Below, one piece after another: positions 8,259 to 17,224 of a DNA stretch of 64,000 bases (positions are counted from its first letter, which is position 1; each line of letters opens with the position of its first letter). Origin of the DNA: Streptomyces sp. MMG1533 (GTDB lineage Bacteria; Actinomycetota; Actinomycetes; Streptomycetales; Streptomycetaceae); NCBI RefSeq assembly GCF_001279775.1, contig NZ_LGDG01000261.1:29881-93880 (forward strand), given 5' to 3'. Below the pieces are notes generated by a model. It was not told where the DNA came from. It saw only the letters and a list, made by a program, of their open reading frames with translations, and searched no databases. A program made the translations under genes and the position numbers.

Positions 8259-9254
8259 ATGGCAACCCGTGCCGTCGCCCGTCGTCAGTCCGCCACCGGC
8301 GGGACCGACGCGGCAAGCAGTGTTCGCACCCATGGCGGCGAGATCGCCGACCGCGACCTGGTCGGCATGTATCTCGACGAGATCGCGCGTACACCGCTGC
8401 TCGACGCCGCCAAGGAAGTCGAGCTGTCCCAGATCATCGAGGCGGGTGTCTTCGCGCAGCAGATCCTCGACGGGGACGAGGAGTCGAAGGCGGACGCCAC
8501 CCGCGAGGAGCTCGAGGCCCTGGTTGCCGCGAGCGAGCGGGCCAAGGACGTCTTCATCCGCTCCAACCTCCGACTGGTGGTCGCCGTGGCCCGTCGCTAC
8601 CCCCGTAGCGGCCTCCCGCTCCTCGACCTGATCCAGGAGGGCAACGCCGGCCTGGTGCGCGCGGTCGAGAAGTTCGACTACCGCAAGGGCTTCAAGTTCT
8701 CGACGTACGCGACCTGGTGGATCCGTCAGGCGATCACCCGCTCGATAGCGGACCAGTCGCGCACCATCCGCCTGCCCGTCCACCTGGTGGAGGAGCTGGG
8801 CCGGATCCGCCGTGTGCAGCGCGAGTTCAACCGCGAGCACGGCCGCGACCCGGAGCCCGCGGAGATCGCCGCCGAGCTCGACTCGAACCCGGACCGCGTG
8901 ACGGACGTCCTGGACTGGGCCCGTGACCCGGTCTCCCTGAACATGCCGGTGGACGACGCGGGCGAGACCCAGTTCGGCGACCTCCTGGAGGACGCGTCGG
9001 CGGTCTCCCCGGAGCAGTCCGTCCTGACGCTGCTGCGCAGCGAGGAGCTGGACGACCTCATCGGCCGCCTCGACCAGCGCACGGCCTCCATCATCAAGAT
9101 GCGGTACGGCATCGAGGACGGCCGGGAGCGCACGCTGACCGAGGTCGGCAAGGAGCACGGCCTGACGCGCGAGCGGATCCGCCAGATCGAGAAGCACGCG
9201 CTGCTGGAGCTGAAGAAGCTGGCGCGGGACACCGGGTTCGACGCGGCGGCGTGA
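8259..9254 (+). CDS. hrdD: Group 2 RNA polymerase sigma factor HrdD
   Basis: A 331-aa sigma-70 family protein, non-essential and related to the principal factor HrdB. Region 1.2 starts near residue 30 (DLVGMYLDEIARTPLL). Region 2 includes LRLVVAVARRY and GFKFSTYATWWIRQAI, region 3 begins near RTIRLPVHLVEELGRI, and region 4 ends with the HTH around GLTRERIRQIEKHALLELKK. The short N-terminus (no long region 1.1) and the opening MATRAVARRQSA match the HrdD subgroup as I recall it. GGGAG lies 6 nt before ATG 8259, and a sigma-R type promoter lies upstream. HrdA is the main alternative identity. Confidence 0.88.
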   Translation: MATRAVARRQSATGGTDAASSVRTHGGEIADRDLVGMYLDEIARTPLLDAAKEVELSQIIEAGVFAQQILDGDEESKADATREELEALVAASERAKDVFIRSNLRLVVAVARRYPRSGLPLLDLIQEGNAGLVRAVEKFDYRKGFKFSTYATWWIRQAITRSIADQSRTIRLPVHLVEELGRIRRVQREFNREHGRDPEPAEIAAELDSNPDRVTDVLDWARDPVSLNMPVDDAGETQFGDLLEDASAVSPEQSVLTLLRSEELDDLIGRLDQRTASIIKMRYGIEDGRERTLTEVGKEHGLTRERIRQIEKHALLELKKLARDTGFDAAA

Positions 9255-9668
9255 CCGCCTCGCGCGGTCGCTGCGCCGGGAGGCGTGCGACCGCCGGCGG
9301 CCGCGTACGCTGGGTGGCGAAAGACAGCGCAAACATGGCGTTGTAACGCCGCTTCAACCGGCGGAGCCCTGGGAACAAGACTTCAGGGCCCAGGAGTTCG
9401 AGCGCGCCGGCACGTGTCCCATCGCCGGCTTTCTGTGACCCTCCGACCACCGAGCCAAGTCCCGACGCACATCCCCCCGGCGCCGGGACTCTCCCCGAGC
9501 CGGGCTTCGGCGCCCCTCCCCCCGGGCGCCGGGGTCCGGCTCTTTCTCCGTCCGCTGCTGCCCGGGTCTCAGCCCGGACACGCTGGAAACGGCGGGCCAC
9601 CCCGTACCTGAACCCCGGGGTGGCCCGCCGGATGGCAGATTCTGCCACATGGGCATAGCCTGCCGAAC
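9255..9668. other. 414-bp non-coding interval with several hairpins
   Basis: I see no convincing gene between hrdD and the next TetR gene. The interval contains a GGCGTT-GT-AACGCC palindrome (9337-9350), a GCCCTG...CAGGGC stem (9366-9389) and a strong 13-bp stem at 9591-9629. A small RNA or long 5' leader is possible, but nothing in it matches an RNA family I recognise. Confidence 0.5.
9591..9629 (+). terminator. Strong hairpin, probable terminator
   Basis: GGCGGGCCACCCC (9591-9603) and GGGGTGGCCCGCC (9617-9629) form a perfect 13-bp stem around a 13-nt loop. It lies downstream of hrdD and 40 nt upstream of the TetR gene. It could end hrdD transcription, or transcription of an unseen small RNA in the 9.3-9.6 kb gap. 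Confidence 0.6.
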
Positions 9669-10355
9669 GTGAGCAGCCCCACCCACTCCTCTCCCGCGGC
9701 GACGACAGCCGTCTCCCTCACCGAACGACGCAAGGCCGCGACCCGTATGGAGATCGCCCGAGCGGCTGCCGGTCTCTTCGTGAAACACGGCCTGCGGGCC
9801 ACCCGGGCCGAGGACATCGCCCAGGCCGCCGGCATCGCCCCGCGCACCTTCTACCGCTACTTCGCGACCAAGGAGGAGTCCGTCGCCCCGCTCTACGCGG
9901 CGGGCGCCCAGCTCTGGGCGGAGGCGGTACGCGAGGCACCCGCCGACCTGTCCGTGCCGCAGGCCCTGGAACACGCGGTCCGGCACACGTTGATGCCGGG
10001 CAGCGCGGTGTCCGCGGCGTCCTGGGAGTGGGTCCGCGCCCTGGTCCGGCTGGCGGCGGCCGGTCCGGGGCTCGGGAAGGTGTGGGCGGAGGTGTGCCAG
10101 GCGGGGGAGCGGACGCTGGTGGAGGTGCTCGCGGCACGGCTCACGCGGGGTGACGACAACGTTGCCGGGCGTCTCGCCGCCTCCCCCGAGCTGCGCTTCG
10201 CCGCGGCCGTGGCAAGTGCCGCCGTACGTACGGCGGTCGAGGCATGGGGGAAGGGGGACGCCCCGTCCGGCGGACCCGAGGGACCGGCCGGGCTGGCCCT
10301 GCGGAATCTCGGGGCGCTGGGCGAGTTCCCGTGGGAGGCGTTGCCGGAGGGGTGA
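9669..10355 (+). CDS. TetR-family transcriptional regulator
   Basis: A 228-aa regulator starting at GTG 9669. The HTH spans about residues 18-70, with RMEIARAAAGLFVKHG and the recognition part IAQAAGIAPRTFYRYFATKEE. The C-terminal two thirds are Ala-rich helices for ligand binding and dimerisation. By position it corresponds to SCO3201 of S. coelicolor, a TetR protein reported to repress antibiotic production when overexpressed; this assignment rests on remembered gene order. It converges on the WYL regulator with a 12-bp gap. No adjacent enzyme gene points to a ligand. Confidence 0.83.
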   Translation: MSSPTHSSPAATTAVSLTERRKAATRMEIARAAAGLFVKHGLRATRAEDIAQAAGIAPRTFYRYFATKEESVAPLYAAGAQLWAEAVREAPADLSVPQALEHAVRHTLMPGSAVSAASWEWVRALVRLAAAGPGLGKVWAEVCQAGERTLVEVLAARLTRGDDNVAGRLAASPELRFAAAVASAAVRTAVEAWGKGDAPSGGPEGPAGLALRNLGALGEFPWEALPEG

Positions 10356-10367
10356 GGGGGATCGCGG

Positions 10368-11336
10368 TCAGTTCCGGTCCGACCCCGCCCGGACCATTCG
10401 CGCACCCAACTCCCGTACACAGCGCACAAGTTCCTCCGGTTCCTGCACGGTGAAGTCGAACCCCAGCATGGCCAGCCGCACGGCCAGCCACTCCACGGAC
10501 CCGGCCGAACCCCGCAACCGGCAACGCCCCTCGTCCAGCGGCTCGGGCGCCCCGAGCCACGTCGGCACCCGGGCCGCGACGACCTCGGCGGCGGCGTCGA
10601 ACGTCACCGCGAAGTCGTACGTCTCCTGCTGCCCGTGGATCGACCGCCGCAGGTACTCCGCCGCGTTCCCCGTCGGCAGCTCCCGCGGTGCGAACCGTGC
10701 CCCGGTCGCGAAGGGATCGCTCACCCGGTCGACGCGGAAGGTGCGCCAGTCGTCGCGGTCGAGGTCGTAGGCGACGAGATACCAGCGCTGCCCGGTGGAC
10801 ACCAGCCGGTACGGCTCGACCACGCGTCGTGAGTCGGCTCCGTCCTTCGCGCGGTAGGCGAACCGCAGGCGCTCCCGCCCGGCCACCGTGGAGGCCATCA
10901 CGGTCAGCGTCTCGGGCGCGATGCTCGCCCCGTCGCCGCTGGTCAGCGCGGTGGTCGCGGCCTGGAGGGTGGAGACGCGGTGGCGCAGCCGGGACGGCAG
11001 CACCTGTTCCAGTTTGGCCAGCGCCCGTACGGACGCCTCGTCCACGCCCTCGACCGCGTGCCCGGCGCCCGCCCGCAGCCCGACCGCGATGGCCACCGCC
11101 TCCTCGTCGTCGAGCACGAGCGGCGGCATGGCCTTGCCCGCGACGAGCCGGTAGCCGCCGTCGGCGCCCTGGGTCGCCTGCACGGGATAGCCGAGCTCCC
11201 GCAACCGGTCGATGTCCCGCCGGACCGTGCGGCGGGAGACCCCGAGCCGCTCGGAGAGCTCGCCGCCGGGCCATTCGCGGGGCGTCTGGAGGAGGGAGAG
11301 GAGCTGGAGGAGCCGTGCCGGAGTGTCCGTCGTCAT
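10368..11336 (-). CDS. HTH-WYL domain transcriptional regulator (YafY type)
   Basis: A 322-aa protein. The N-terminal winged HTH of the HTH_11/DeoR type covers about residues 5-60 (SERLGVSRRTVRRDIDRLRE). The WYL domain follows at about 145-230, with YRLVSTGQRWYLVAYDLDRD holding the W-Y-L signature, then a C-terminal WCX extension. WYL domains are thought to bind nucleic-acid or nucleotide-like ligands and can activate or repress. It is divergent from the MFS gene at 11400, and only 63 bp separate the starts, so it probably controls that pump. Confidence 0.87.
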   Translation of the reverse strand: MTTDTPARLLQLLSLLQTPREWPGGELSERLGVSRRTVRRDIDRLRELGYPVQATQGADGGYRLVAGKAMPPLVLDDEEAVAIAVGLRAGAGHAVEGVDEASVRALAKLEQVLPSRLRHRVSTLQAATTALTSGDGASIAPETLTVMASTVAGRERLRFAYRAKDGADSRRVVEPYRLVSTGQRWYLVAYDLDRDDWRTFRVDRVSDPFATGARFAPRELPTGNAAEYLRRSIHGQQETYDFAVTFDAAAEVVAARVPTWLGAPEPLDEGRCRLRGSAGSVEWLAVRLAMLGFDFTVQEPEELVRCVRELGARMVRAGSDRN

Positions 11337-11399
11337 GAGTCCGAGGATGCCGCAGAACTAGGACACGATCTGACCTAATGCGGCCATAGCTTGTGGGAC

Positions 11400-12908
11400 A
11401 TGACCTCCACCGAGCCCACCCTCAGTGCGGCCGGCGACCGGCGTCGCTGGTTCGCTCTCGCCATCGTGATGACCGCGGCCTTCATGGACCTCGTCGACGT
11501 CACGATCGTCAACATCGCCATCCCGTCGATCCAGGAAAACGCGGGCGCATCCTTCAGCCAGATCCAGTGGATCACCGCCGGATACGCGCTGGCCTTCGCC
11601 GCCGGCCTGATCACCGGCGGACGGCTCGGTGACATCCACGGCCGCAAGCGGCTGTTCCTGATCGGCATCGGCGGCTTCACCCTCGCCTCCGCGCTGTGCG
11701 GGTTCGCCGCGGGCCCGGAGATGCTGGTCGCCTCCCGCATCCTGCAGGGCGGTATGGCGGCGCTGATGGTGCCGCAGGTCCTGTCGATCGTGCACGCCAC
11801 CTTCCCGGCGCACGAACGGGGCAAGGTCTTCGGGCTCTTCGGCGCGATCGTGGGGCTGGGGGCCGTCTCCGGCCCGCTGCTCGGCGCGCTGCTGACCGAG
11901 TGGAACCTGTTCGGGCTCGAATGGCGGCCCATCTTCCTGATCAACCTGCCGGTCGGCATCGCGGGCCTGATCCTCGGCAGCCGCTTCATCACCGAGTCCA
12001 AGGCCCCGAAGGCGCTGAAGCTGGACCTGGTGGGTGTCGCGCTGGTGACGCTGGGCCTGCTGATGCTGATCTACCCGCTCACCCGCGGCGAGGAGCTGGG
12101 CTGGCCGCTGTGGGGATACGTGTCGATGGGCGGCTCGCTCGTGGTGCTCGGCGCGCTGGTGGCGTACGAGCGGCGCAAGACGGTGCGCGACGGCTCCCCG
12201 CTGATCGAACTTTCCCTGTTCCGCGTCAAGAGCTTCGCCGCCGGCATCGCCGTGCAGACGGTCTTCGGGGTCGCGCTGGGCATCTTCTTCCTGGTGTGGA
12301 CCATGTACATGCAGATGGGGCTGGGTTGGAGCCCGCTGCGGGCCGGGCTGACCGGCGTCCCGTTCTCGATCGCCGTGTCCCTGGCGGCCGGACTGTCCGT
12401 GCAGCAGCTCGTCCCGCGCTTCGGCCGCAAGGTGCTGCAGGCGGGTGCGCTGGTGATGGGCCTGGGCGTACTGCTCTACATCTGGGAGTCCGAGCGGTAC
12501 GGCATGGCGATCGCCTCGTGGCAGATGGCCCTGCCGCTGATCGTGATGGGCGCCGGCATGGGCCTGATCGTCGCTCCGCTCACGGACGCGGTGCTGTCGG
12601 AGGTGCCGCGCGAGCACGCCGGTTCGGCGTCGGGCCTGATCAACACCGTGCAGCAGATGGGCAACGCGCTGGGGCTGGGCCTGGTCTCGGTGGTCTTCTT
12701 CGGTGTGATCGCCGACGACCTGCGGCCGGCCCAGGTGGGCCCGGCCTTCGTGGACGGCTTCCAGCACGCGCTGTGGTGGGTGGCCGCGGTGATGGGCGTC
12801 ATCTTCCTGCTGATGTCCGCGCTGCCGAAGCGGCCTGCGCAGCATGTGGAGGGAGCCGGGGAGGAGCTTCGGGCGGTGGCGGAGAAGGAGCCCGAGCTCG
12901 TGTCCTGA
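11400..12908 (+). CDS. MFS transporter, DHA2 (EmrB/QacA) type
   Basis: A 502-aa membrane protein with about 14 predicted helices. TM1 has DVTIVNIAIPSIQ, the loop 2-3 motif is GGRLGDIHGRKRLF, and the TM5 region contains FGAIVGLGAVSGPLLG. It probably exports small hydrophobic drugs by proton antiport. The ATG at 11400 is preferred over a TTG nine bases upstream. The divergent WYL regulator is the likely control. A textbook terminator follows 10 bp after the stop. Confidence 0.9.
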   Translation: MTSTEPTLSAAGDRRRWFALAIVMTAAFMDLVDVTIVNIAIPSIQENAGASFSQIQWITAGYALAFAAGLITGGRLGDIHGRKRLFLIGIGGFTLASALCGFAAGPEMLVASRILQGGMAALMVPQVLSIVHATFPAHERGKVFGLFGAIVGLGAVSGPLLGALLTEWNLFGLEWRPIFLINLPVGIAGLILGSRFITESKAPKALKLDLVGVALVTLGLLMLIYPLTRGEELGWPLWGYVSMGGSLVVLGALVAYERRKTVRDGSPLIELSLFRVKSFAAGIAVQTVFGVALGIFFLVWTMYMQMGLGWSPLRAGLTGVPFSIAVSLAAGLSVQQLVPRFGRKVLQAGALVMGLGVLLYIWESERYGMAIASWQMALPLIVMGAGMGLIVAPLTDAVLSEVPREHAGSASGLINTVQQMGNALGLGLVSVVFFGVIADDLRPAQVGPAFVDGFQHALWWVAAVMGVIFLLMSALPKRPAQHVEGAGEELRAVAEKEPELVS

Positions 12909-12917
12909 GCAGCGTGA

Positions 12918-12953
12918 AAAGGGCCCGGCACCTGGGGAGGTGCCGGGCCCTTT
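12918..12953 (+). terminator. Rho-independent terminator after MFS gene
   Basis: Perfect 16-bp stem (12918-12933 with 12938-12953) closed by a GGGG tetraloop. The 5' arm begins AAAGGGCCCGG and the 3' arm ends GGGCCCTTT, followed by a T-rich run. This isolates the MFS gene from fruR. Confidence 0.93.
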
Positions 12954-13140
12954 GTTGTGCTCGGGGCGTTGCCTCGGGTGTTGCCCGGGGTGTTGTGTTC
13001 GGGCGGGTGCTGCCGGACTCGGACCCTCCTGGAAGTCCGTTCATGCCCGAATCACGTCCGAACCTGTTTACTTTCCGGAAATCCGGGCGTAGCCTCCCAG
13101 CGAAACCACAAGTTCGGGCACAGATCGGAGGCGAACGGAC

Positions 13141-13902
13141 ATGTACGCACCGGAGCGGCAGCAGGAGATCCTCCGGCTGGCCCGTGACGGCGGCCGCGTG
13201 GACGTGGTGTCGCTGGCCGAGGAGTTCCAGGTCACGGCGGAGACGATCCGCCGCGACCTGAAGGCCCTCGACCGCGCCGGCCTCCTCCGCCGGGTGCACG
13301 GTGGCGCCATCCCCGCCGGGCGCCTCGACTTCGAGCCGGACCTCGCCGAGCGCGAGACGACGGCGGCCGACGAGAAGGACCACATCGCCAAGGCGGCCCT
13401 CGCGGAACTGCCGACCGAGGGCACGATGGTCCTCGACGCCGGTACGACGGTGGCGCGGCTGGCCGGCGCGATCCCCCTGGAGGCGGCGCTCACCGTCGTC
13501 ACGCACTCCCTGCCGATCGCCGCCCGCCTCGCGGACCACCCCGGCATCCAGCTCCACCTCGTCGGGGGGCGTGTACGGCACCGTACGCGCGCCGCCGTGG
13601 ACGCCTGGGCGCTGCGGGCGTACGGCGAGATCAGGGCCGATGTCCTCTTCGTGGCGGCCAACGGCTTCTCCGCCGACCACGGCCTGACCACTCCCGACCT
13701 CGCCGAGGCCGCGGTGAAGCGCGCGGCGATGGCCGCGGCCCGCCGCGTGGTGCTGCTCGCCGACTCCTCCAAGCACGGCCAGGAGCACTTCGCCCGCTTC
13801 GGCGACCTGAGCGACGTGGACCTGCTGATCACCGACAGCGGGCTGAGCCCCGAAGACGCCGCCGCGATCGAGCGCGGCGGCACGGAAGTAGTGCGCGCAT
13901 GA
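13141..13902 (+). CDS. fruR: DeoR-family regulator of the fructose operon
   Basis: A 253-aa DeoR/GlpR-type repressor. The N-terminal HTH lies at about residues 5-55 (LAEEFQVTAETIRRDLKALD), followed by the family hallmark RRVHGGA. The sugar-phosphate sensing domain includes VLDAGTTVARLA and LVGGRVRHRT. Its gene overlaps fruK by 4 nt and leads the operon, so it probably senses fructose 1-phosphate and represses fruRKA. GGAGG lies 10 nt before ATG 13141. GCCCGAA (13045-13051) and its complement TTCGGGC (13113-13119) flank the promoter region as possible operator half-sites. Confidence 0.88.
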   Translation: MYAPERQQEILRLARDGGRVDVVSLAEEFQVTAETIRRDLKALDRAGLLRRVHGGAIPAGRLDFEPDLAERETTAADEKDHIAKAALAELPTEGTMVLDAGTTVARLAGAIPLEAALTVVTHSLPIAARLADHPGIQLHLVGGRVRHRTRAAVDAWALRAYGEIRADVLFVAANGFSADHGLTTPDLAEAAVKRAAMAAARRVVLLADSSKHGQEHFARFGDLSDVDLLITDSGLSPEDAAAIERGGTEVVRA

Positions 13903-14846
13903 TCCTCACCGTCACCCCGAACCCGTCCCTGGACCGTACCTACGAGATTCCCTCGCTGGAGCGCGGCGAGGTCATCCGCGCCACCGGTGAGCGCATGGAC
14001 CCCGGTGGCAAGGGCGTCAACGTCTCGCGCGCCGTCTCGGCCGCCGGACAGCGCACGGTCGCGGTGCTGCCCCTGGGTGGTGCGCCCGGCGCGCTCGTCG
14101 CCGACCTGCTGGACGCGCAGGGCATCGAGGTCGCGCCGGTGCCGGTCGCCGGAGCCACCCGCTCGAACATCGCGCTCGCGGAGTCGGACGGCGTGCTCAC
14201 GAAGATCAACGCGCCGGGTCCCGAACTGTCGGTGGAGGAGCAGGAACTGCTCCTTGAGACGGTGCGCGTGCAGTCGCGCGACGCGGACTGGATCGCCTGC
14301 TGCGGAAGCCTGCCGCGGGGGCTCGCGCCGGAGTGGTACGCCGAGCTGGTCGCGCGGGCGCACGCCGCGGGCGCACGGATCGCGCTGGACAGCTCCGGAC
14401 CCGCCCTGCTCGCCGCGCTGCGCGAGCGGCCGGACGTGGTGAAGCCCAATGCCGAGGAACTTGCGGAGGCCGTCGGGCGCCCCCTGGCCACGGTCGGCGA
14501 CGCGGTGAAGGCGGCCGAGGAACTGCGCGAGATGGGCGCGCGCGCCGTGCTCGCGAGCCTGGGTGCCGACGGTCAACTGCTCGTGAACGACGCGGGCGCC
14601 TGGTTCGGCAGCGCGCGGGTCGACGTCGTACGCAGCAATGTGGGCGCCGGCGACTCCTCTCTCGCCGGGTTCCTGATCGCCGGCGGCAGCGGCCCCGACG
14701 CGCTCGCCTCCGCCGTCGCACACGGCGCGGCGGCCGTCCAGCTGCCCGGCAGCGTGATGCCGACGCCGTCCGACCTGGACCCGGCGGCGGTGACGGTCAC
14801 GGCCGAGGTGCCGGTGGATCGCGTACTGAAGGAGCCGGTGTCATGA
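13899..14846 (+). CDS. fruK: 1-phosphofructokinase
   Basis: A 315-aa PfkB-family sugar kinase that converts fructose 1-phosphate made by the PTS into fructose 1,6-bisphosphate. It opens with MILTVTPNPSLDRTYE, typical of FruK, then GGKGVNVSRA for substrate binding, and has the catalytic GAGDS motif with Asp252 near the C-terminus. The ATG overlaps the fruR stop by 4 nt, so translation is coupled. The stop codon in turn overlaps the start of a small ORF (14843-15079) that leads into fruA. Confidence 0.95.
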   Translation: MILTVTPNPSLDRTYEIPSLERGEVIRATGERMDPGGKGVNVSRAVSAAGQRTVAVLPLGGAPGALVADLLDAQGIEVAPVPVAGATRSNIALAESDGVLTKINAPGPELSVEEQELLLETVRVQSRDADWIACCGSLPRGLAPEWYAELVARAHAAGARIALDSSGPALLAALRERPDVVKPNAEELAEAVGRPLATVGDAVKAAEELREMGARAVLASLGADGQLLVNDAGAWFGSARVDVVRSNVGAGDSSLAGFLIAGGSGPDALASAVAHGAAAVQLPGSVMPTPSDLDPAAVTVTAEVPVDRVLKEPVS

Positions 14847-15079
14847 CGAACCACTTGTCCTCCGGCGTCCTCACCGGACCGGCCTCGATGCGGCGGGCCT
14901 CCCCGTTACTCGCCGCGGCCGAAGGGAGGCAGGGCCACCTGAGCCGGCCCGCCGCCCGGAGGGGGCGGGTCTTCCCCGGTCCCGCCCCCTCCACCCCCAT
15001 GAACCCCCACTGCACCCCCGTCCCCGCCCCCGCCCACCACACTCCCCGGGCGATACGCGTGCGAAGGAGCCCGCGATGA
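14843..15079 (+). CDS. Possible small protein between fruK and fruA (78 aa)
   Basis: An open frame of 78 codons starts with an ATG that overlaps the fruK stop (ATGA at 14843-14846). It ends with a TGA that overlaps the fruA start (ATGA at 15076-15079), so it links the two genes by coupled translation at both ends. The predicted protein is basic and rich in Pro, Arg and Ala, with no domain I recognise. It may be a real small protein, or it may serve only to carry ribosomes to fruA. Confidence 0.35.
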   Translation: MTNHLSSGVLTGPASMRRASPLLAAAEGRQGHLSRPAARRGRVFPGPAPSTPMNPHCTPVPAPAHHTPRAIRVRRSPR

Positions 15080-17133
15080 GCGAGATGATCACCGCGGATC
15101 TGGTCGACCTCGACCTGTCCGCCGACACCAAGGAAGCGGCGGCGCGTGCCCTCGCCGAGCGCATGGTCGCCCTGGGCCGGGTGACCGACCTGGAGGGCTA
15201 CCTCGCCGACGTGGCCGCCCGCGAGGCACAGATGCCGACCGGCCTCGACGGCGGCATCGGTATCCCGCACTGCCGCAGTGAGCACGTCACCGAGCCGACG
15301 CTCGCCTTCGGGCGCAGCGCCGCCGGAATCGACTTCGGCGCGGCCGACGGCCCCGCCGACCTGATCTTCCTGATCGCCGCCCCCGCGGGCGCCGACGACG
15401 CCCATCTGACGATCCTGTCCTCGCTGGCCCGGCAGCTGATGAACGCCGAGTTCACCGACGCACTGCGGTCGGTGGGCGACGCGGCGGCCGCGGCGGCACT
15501 GATCCGCGGGGACGAGCCCGAGGCGGCCGAGGCCACCTCCGAAGACTCCGTGGCGGCGCCGGCGGCGGCCTCCGCCGGCGCCGCCACGGGTACCGACGAC
15601 GCCGGGGACGCCGGTGCTTCCGAAGAGCGCCCGTTCCGGATCGTCGCCGTCACCTCCTGCCCCACCGGCATCGCCCACACCTACATGGCGGCCGAGTCGC
15701 TGGAGAACGCGGGCCGCGAGGCGGGCGTCGAACTCGTCGTCGAGACGCAGGGCTCGGCCGGCTTCACCCGGCTCGACCCGGCGGTGATCGCGGCGGCGGA
15801 CGGCGTGATCTTCGCCCACGACGTGCCCGTACGCGAAAAGGACCGCTTCGCCGGGAAGCCGACCGTCGACGTCGGTGTGAAGGCCGGCATCAACAAGCCC
15901 GCCGAACTCATCGCCGACGTGCGCGGCAGGGCCGAGCGCGGCGAGGTCACCGCGGCCTCCAAGGGCGGTACGCCCGTCGAGCGGGCCGGTGAGGCCGGCG
16001 ACAGCTACGGCACCAAGCTGCGCAAGTGGCTGATGACCGGCGTCAGTTACATGGTCCCGTTCGTCGCCGCGGGCGGTCTGCTGATCGCCCTCGGGTTCGC
16101 CATCGGCGGCTGGGAGATCAACAAGGCGCCCTCGGTCATGGAGCACTTCTCCTGGACCCAGGTCGACAGCTGGGCCGCCCTGCTGTTCCAGATCGGCGGG
16201 GTCGCCTTCGGCTTCCTCATCCCGGTCCTCGCCGGATACATCGCCTACGGCATGGCGGACCGCCCCGGTCTCGTCCCCGGCTTCGTCGGCGGAATGATCG
16301 CCTCCAACATCGCAGCGGGCTTCCTCGGCGGCCTGGTGGCCGGTCTGCTGGCAGGTGGCGTCGTCCTCGCGATCCAGCGGATCAAGATCCCGCCGGTGCT
16401 GCGCGGCATCATGCCGGTGGTGGTGATCCCGCTGATCTCCTCCATCGTCGTCGGCTTCCTGATGTTCGTCGTGGTCGGCAAGCCCATCGCCGAGGCCCAG
16501 AAGGGCATGACGGACTGGCTCTCGGGCCTCTCCGGCACCAACGCGATCCTGCTCGGCGTCCTGCTCGGCCTGATGATGTGCTTCGACCTCGGCGGCCCGG
16601 TCAACAAGGTCGCGTACGCCTTCGCCACCGCCGGTATCGCCGCCCAGAGCCCCAGCGACTCCGCGATGAAGGTCATGGCCGCGGTGATGGCCGCGGGCAT
16701 GGTCCCGCCGCTGGGCATGGCGCTCGCGACCACCATCCGCAAGAAGCTCTTCACCCCCACCGAGCGCGAGAACGGCAAGGCCGCCTGGGTCCTGGGCGCC
16801 TCCTTCATCTCGGAGGGCGCGATCCCGTTCGCCGCGGCGGACCCGCTGCGGGTCATCCCGGCCTCGATGGCGGGCGGCGCGGTCACCGGCGCCCTGTCGA
16901 TGGCCTTCGGCGCCACGCTCCGCGCACCGCACGGCGGCGTCTTCGTGGTCCCGCTGATCGGCAACGCCTTCCTCTACCTGATCGCCATCGCGGCGGGCGT
17001 GTGCGTCACCACGGCTCTGGTCGTCGCACTGAAGAGCATGCGCAAGCCGGCACCGGGAGCCGTGACCGCCGAGGCGGCGGACGGTGGCTCGGCCACGCAG
17101 TCGGCCGAGCGGAAGCAGCCGGTCGCGGCATAG
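15076..17133 (+). CDS. fruA: PTS fructose transporter subunit EIIABC
   Basis: A 685-aa single-chain PTS permease that imports fructose and phosphorylates it at C1. The EIIA domain (about 1-150) carries the phospho-His65 in GGIGIPHCRSEH. An Ala/Glu-rich linker follows. The EIIB domain (about 185-285) has Cys195 in VTSCPTGIAHTYMAAE. The EIIC domain from about 315 has 8-10 membrane segments, with GGPVNKVAYAF and SEGAIPFAAADPLRVIP as family signatures. GGAG lies just before ATG 15076. It works with FruK, the HPr/EI pair elsewhere on the chromosome, and FruR. Confidence 0.96.
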   Translation: MSEMITADLVDLDLSADTKEAAARALAERMVALGRVTDLEGYLADVAAREAQMPTGLDGGIGIPHCRSEHVTEPTLAFGRSAAGIDFGAADGPADLIFLIAAPAGADDAHLTILSSLARQLMNAEFTDALRSVGDAAAAAALIRGDEPEAAEATSEDSVAAPAAASAGAATGTDDAGDAGASEERPFRIVAVTSCPTGIAHTYMAAESLENAGREAGVELVVETQGSAGFTRLDPAVIAAADGVIFAHDVPVREKDRFAGKPTVDVGVKAGINKPAELIADVRGRAERGEVTAASKGGTPVERAGEAGDSYGTKLRKWLMTGVSYMVPFVAAGGLLIALGFAIGGWEINKAPSVMEHFSWTQVDSWAALLFQIGGVAFGFLIPVLAGYIAYGMADRPGLVPGFVGGMIASNIAAGFLGGLVAGLLAGGVVLAIQRIKIPPVLRGIMPVVVIPLISSIVVGFLMFVVVGKPIAEAQKGMTDWLSGLSGTNAILLGVLLGLMMCFDLGGPVNKVAYAFATAGIAAQSPSDSAMKVMAAVMAAGMVPPLGMALATTIRKKLFTPTERENGKAAWVLGASFISEGAIPFAAADPLRVIPASMAGGAVTGALSMAFGATLRAPHGGVFVVPLIGNAFLYLIAIAAGVCVTTALVVALKSMRKPAPGAVTAEAADGGSATQSAERKQPVAA

Positions 17134-17178
17134 CCCTTTGGGATGCTGTGAGTTGTTCACGGCACATGCGAGATACGT

Positions 17179-17208
17179 CACGGTCCGGGGCTTCGGTCCC
17201 GGACCGTG
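17179..17208 (+). terminator. Hairpin after fruA, probable terminator
   Basis: CACGGTCCGGG (17179-17189) and CCCGGACCGTG (17198-17208) form a perfect 11-bp stem with an 8-nt loop, 45 bp after the fruA stop. It ends 16 nt before the next small gene, so attenuation of that gene is also possible. Confidence 0.65.
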
Positions 17209-17224
17209 GTGTCTACTGGAACGT

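Noticed and set aside
14991..15010. Further copy of the 41-bp element in the C-rich run before fruA
   Set aside because: The run has C-tracts but lacks the conserved inner GGGAGG and CTCG segments and the fixed length.
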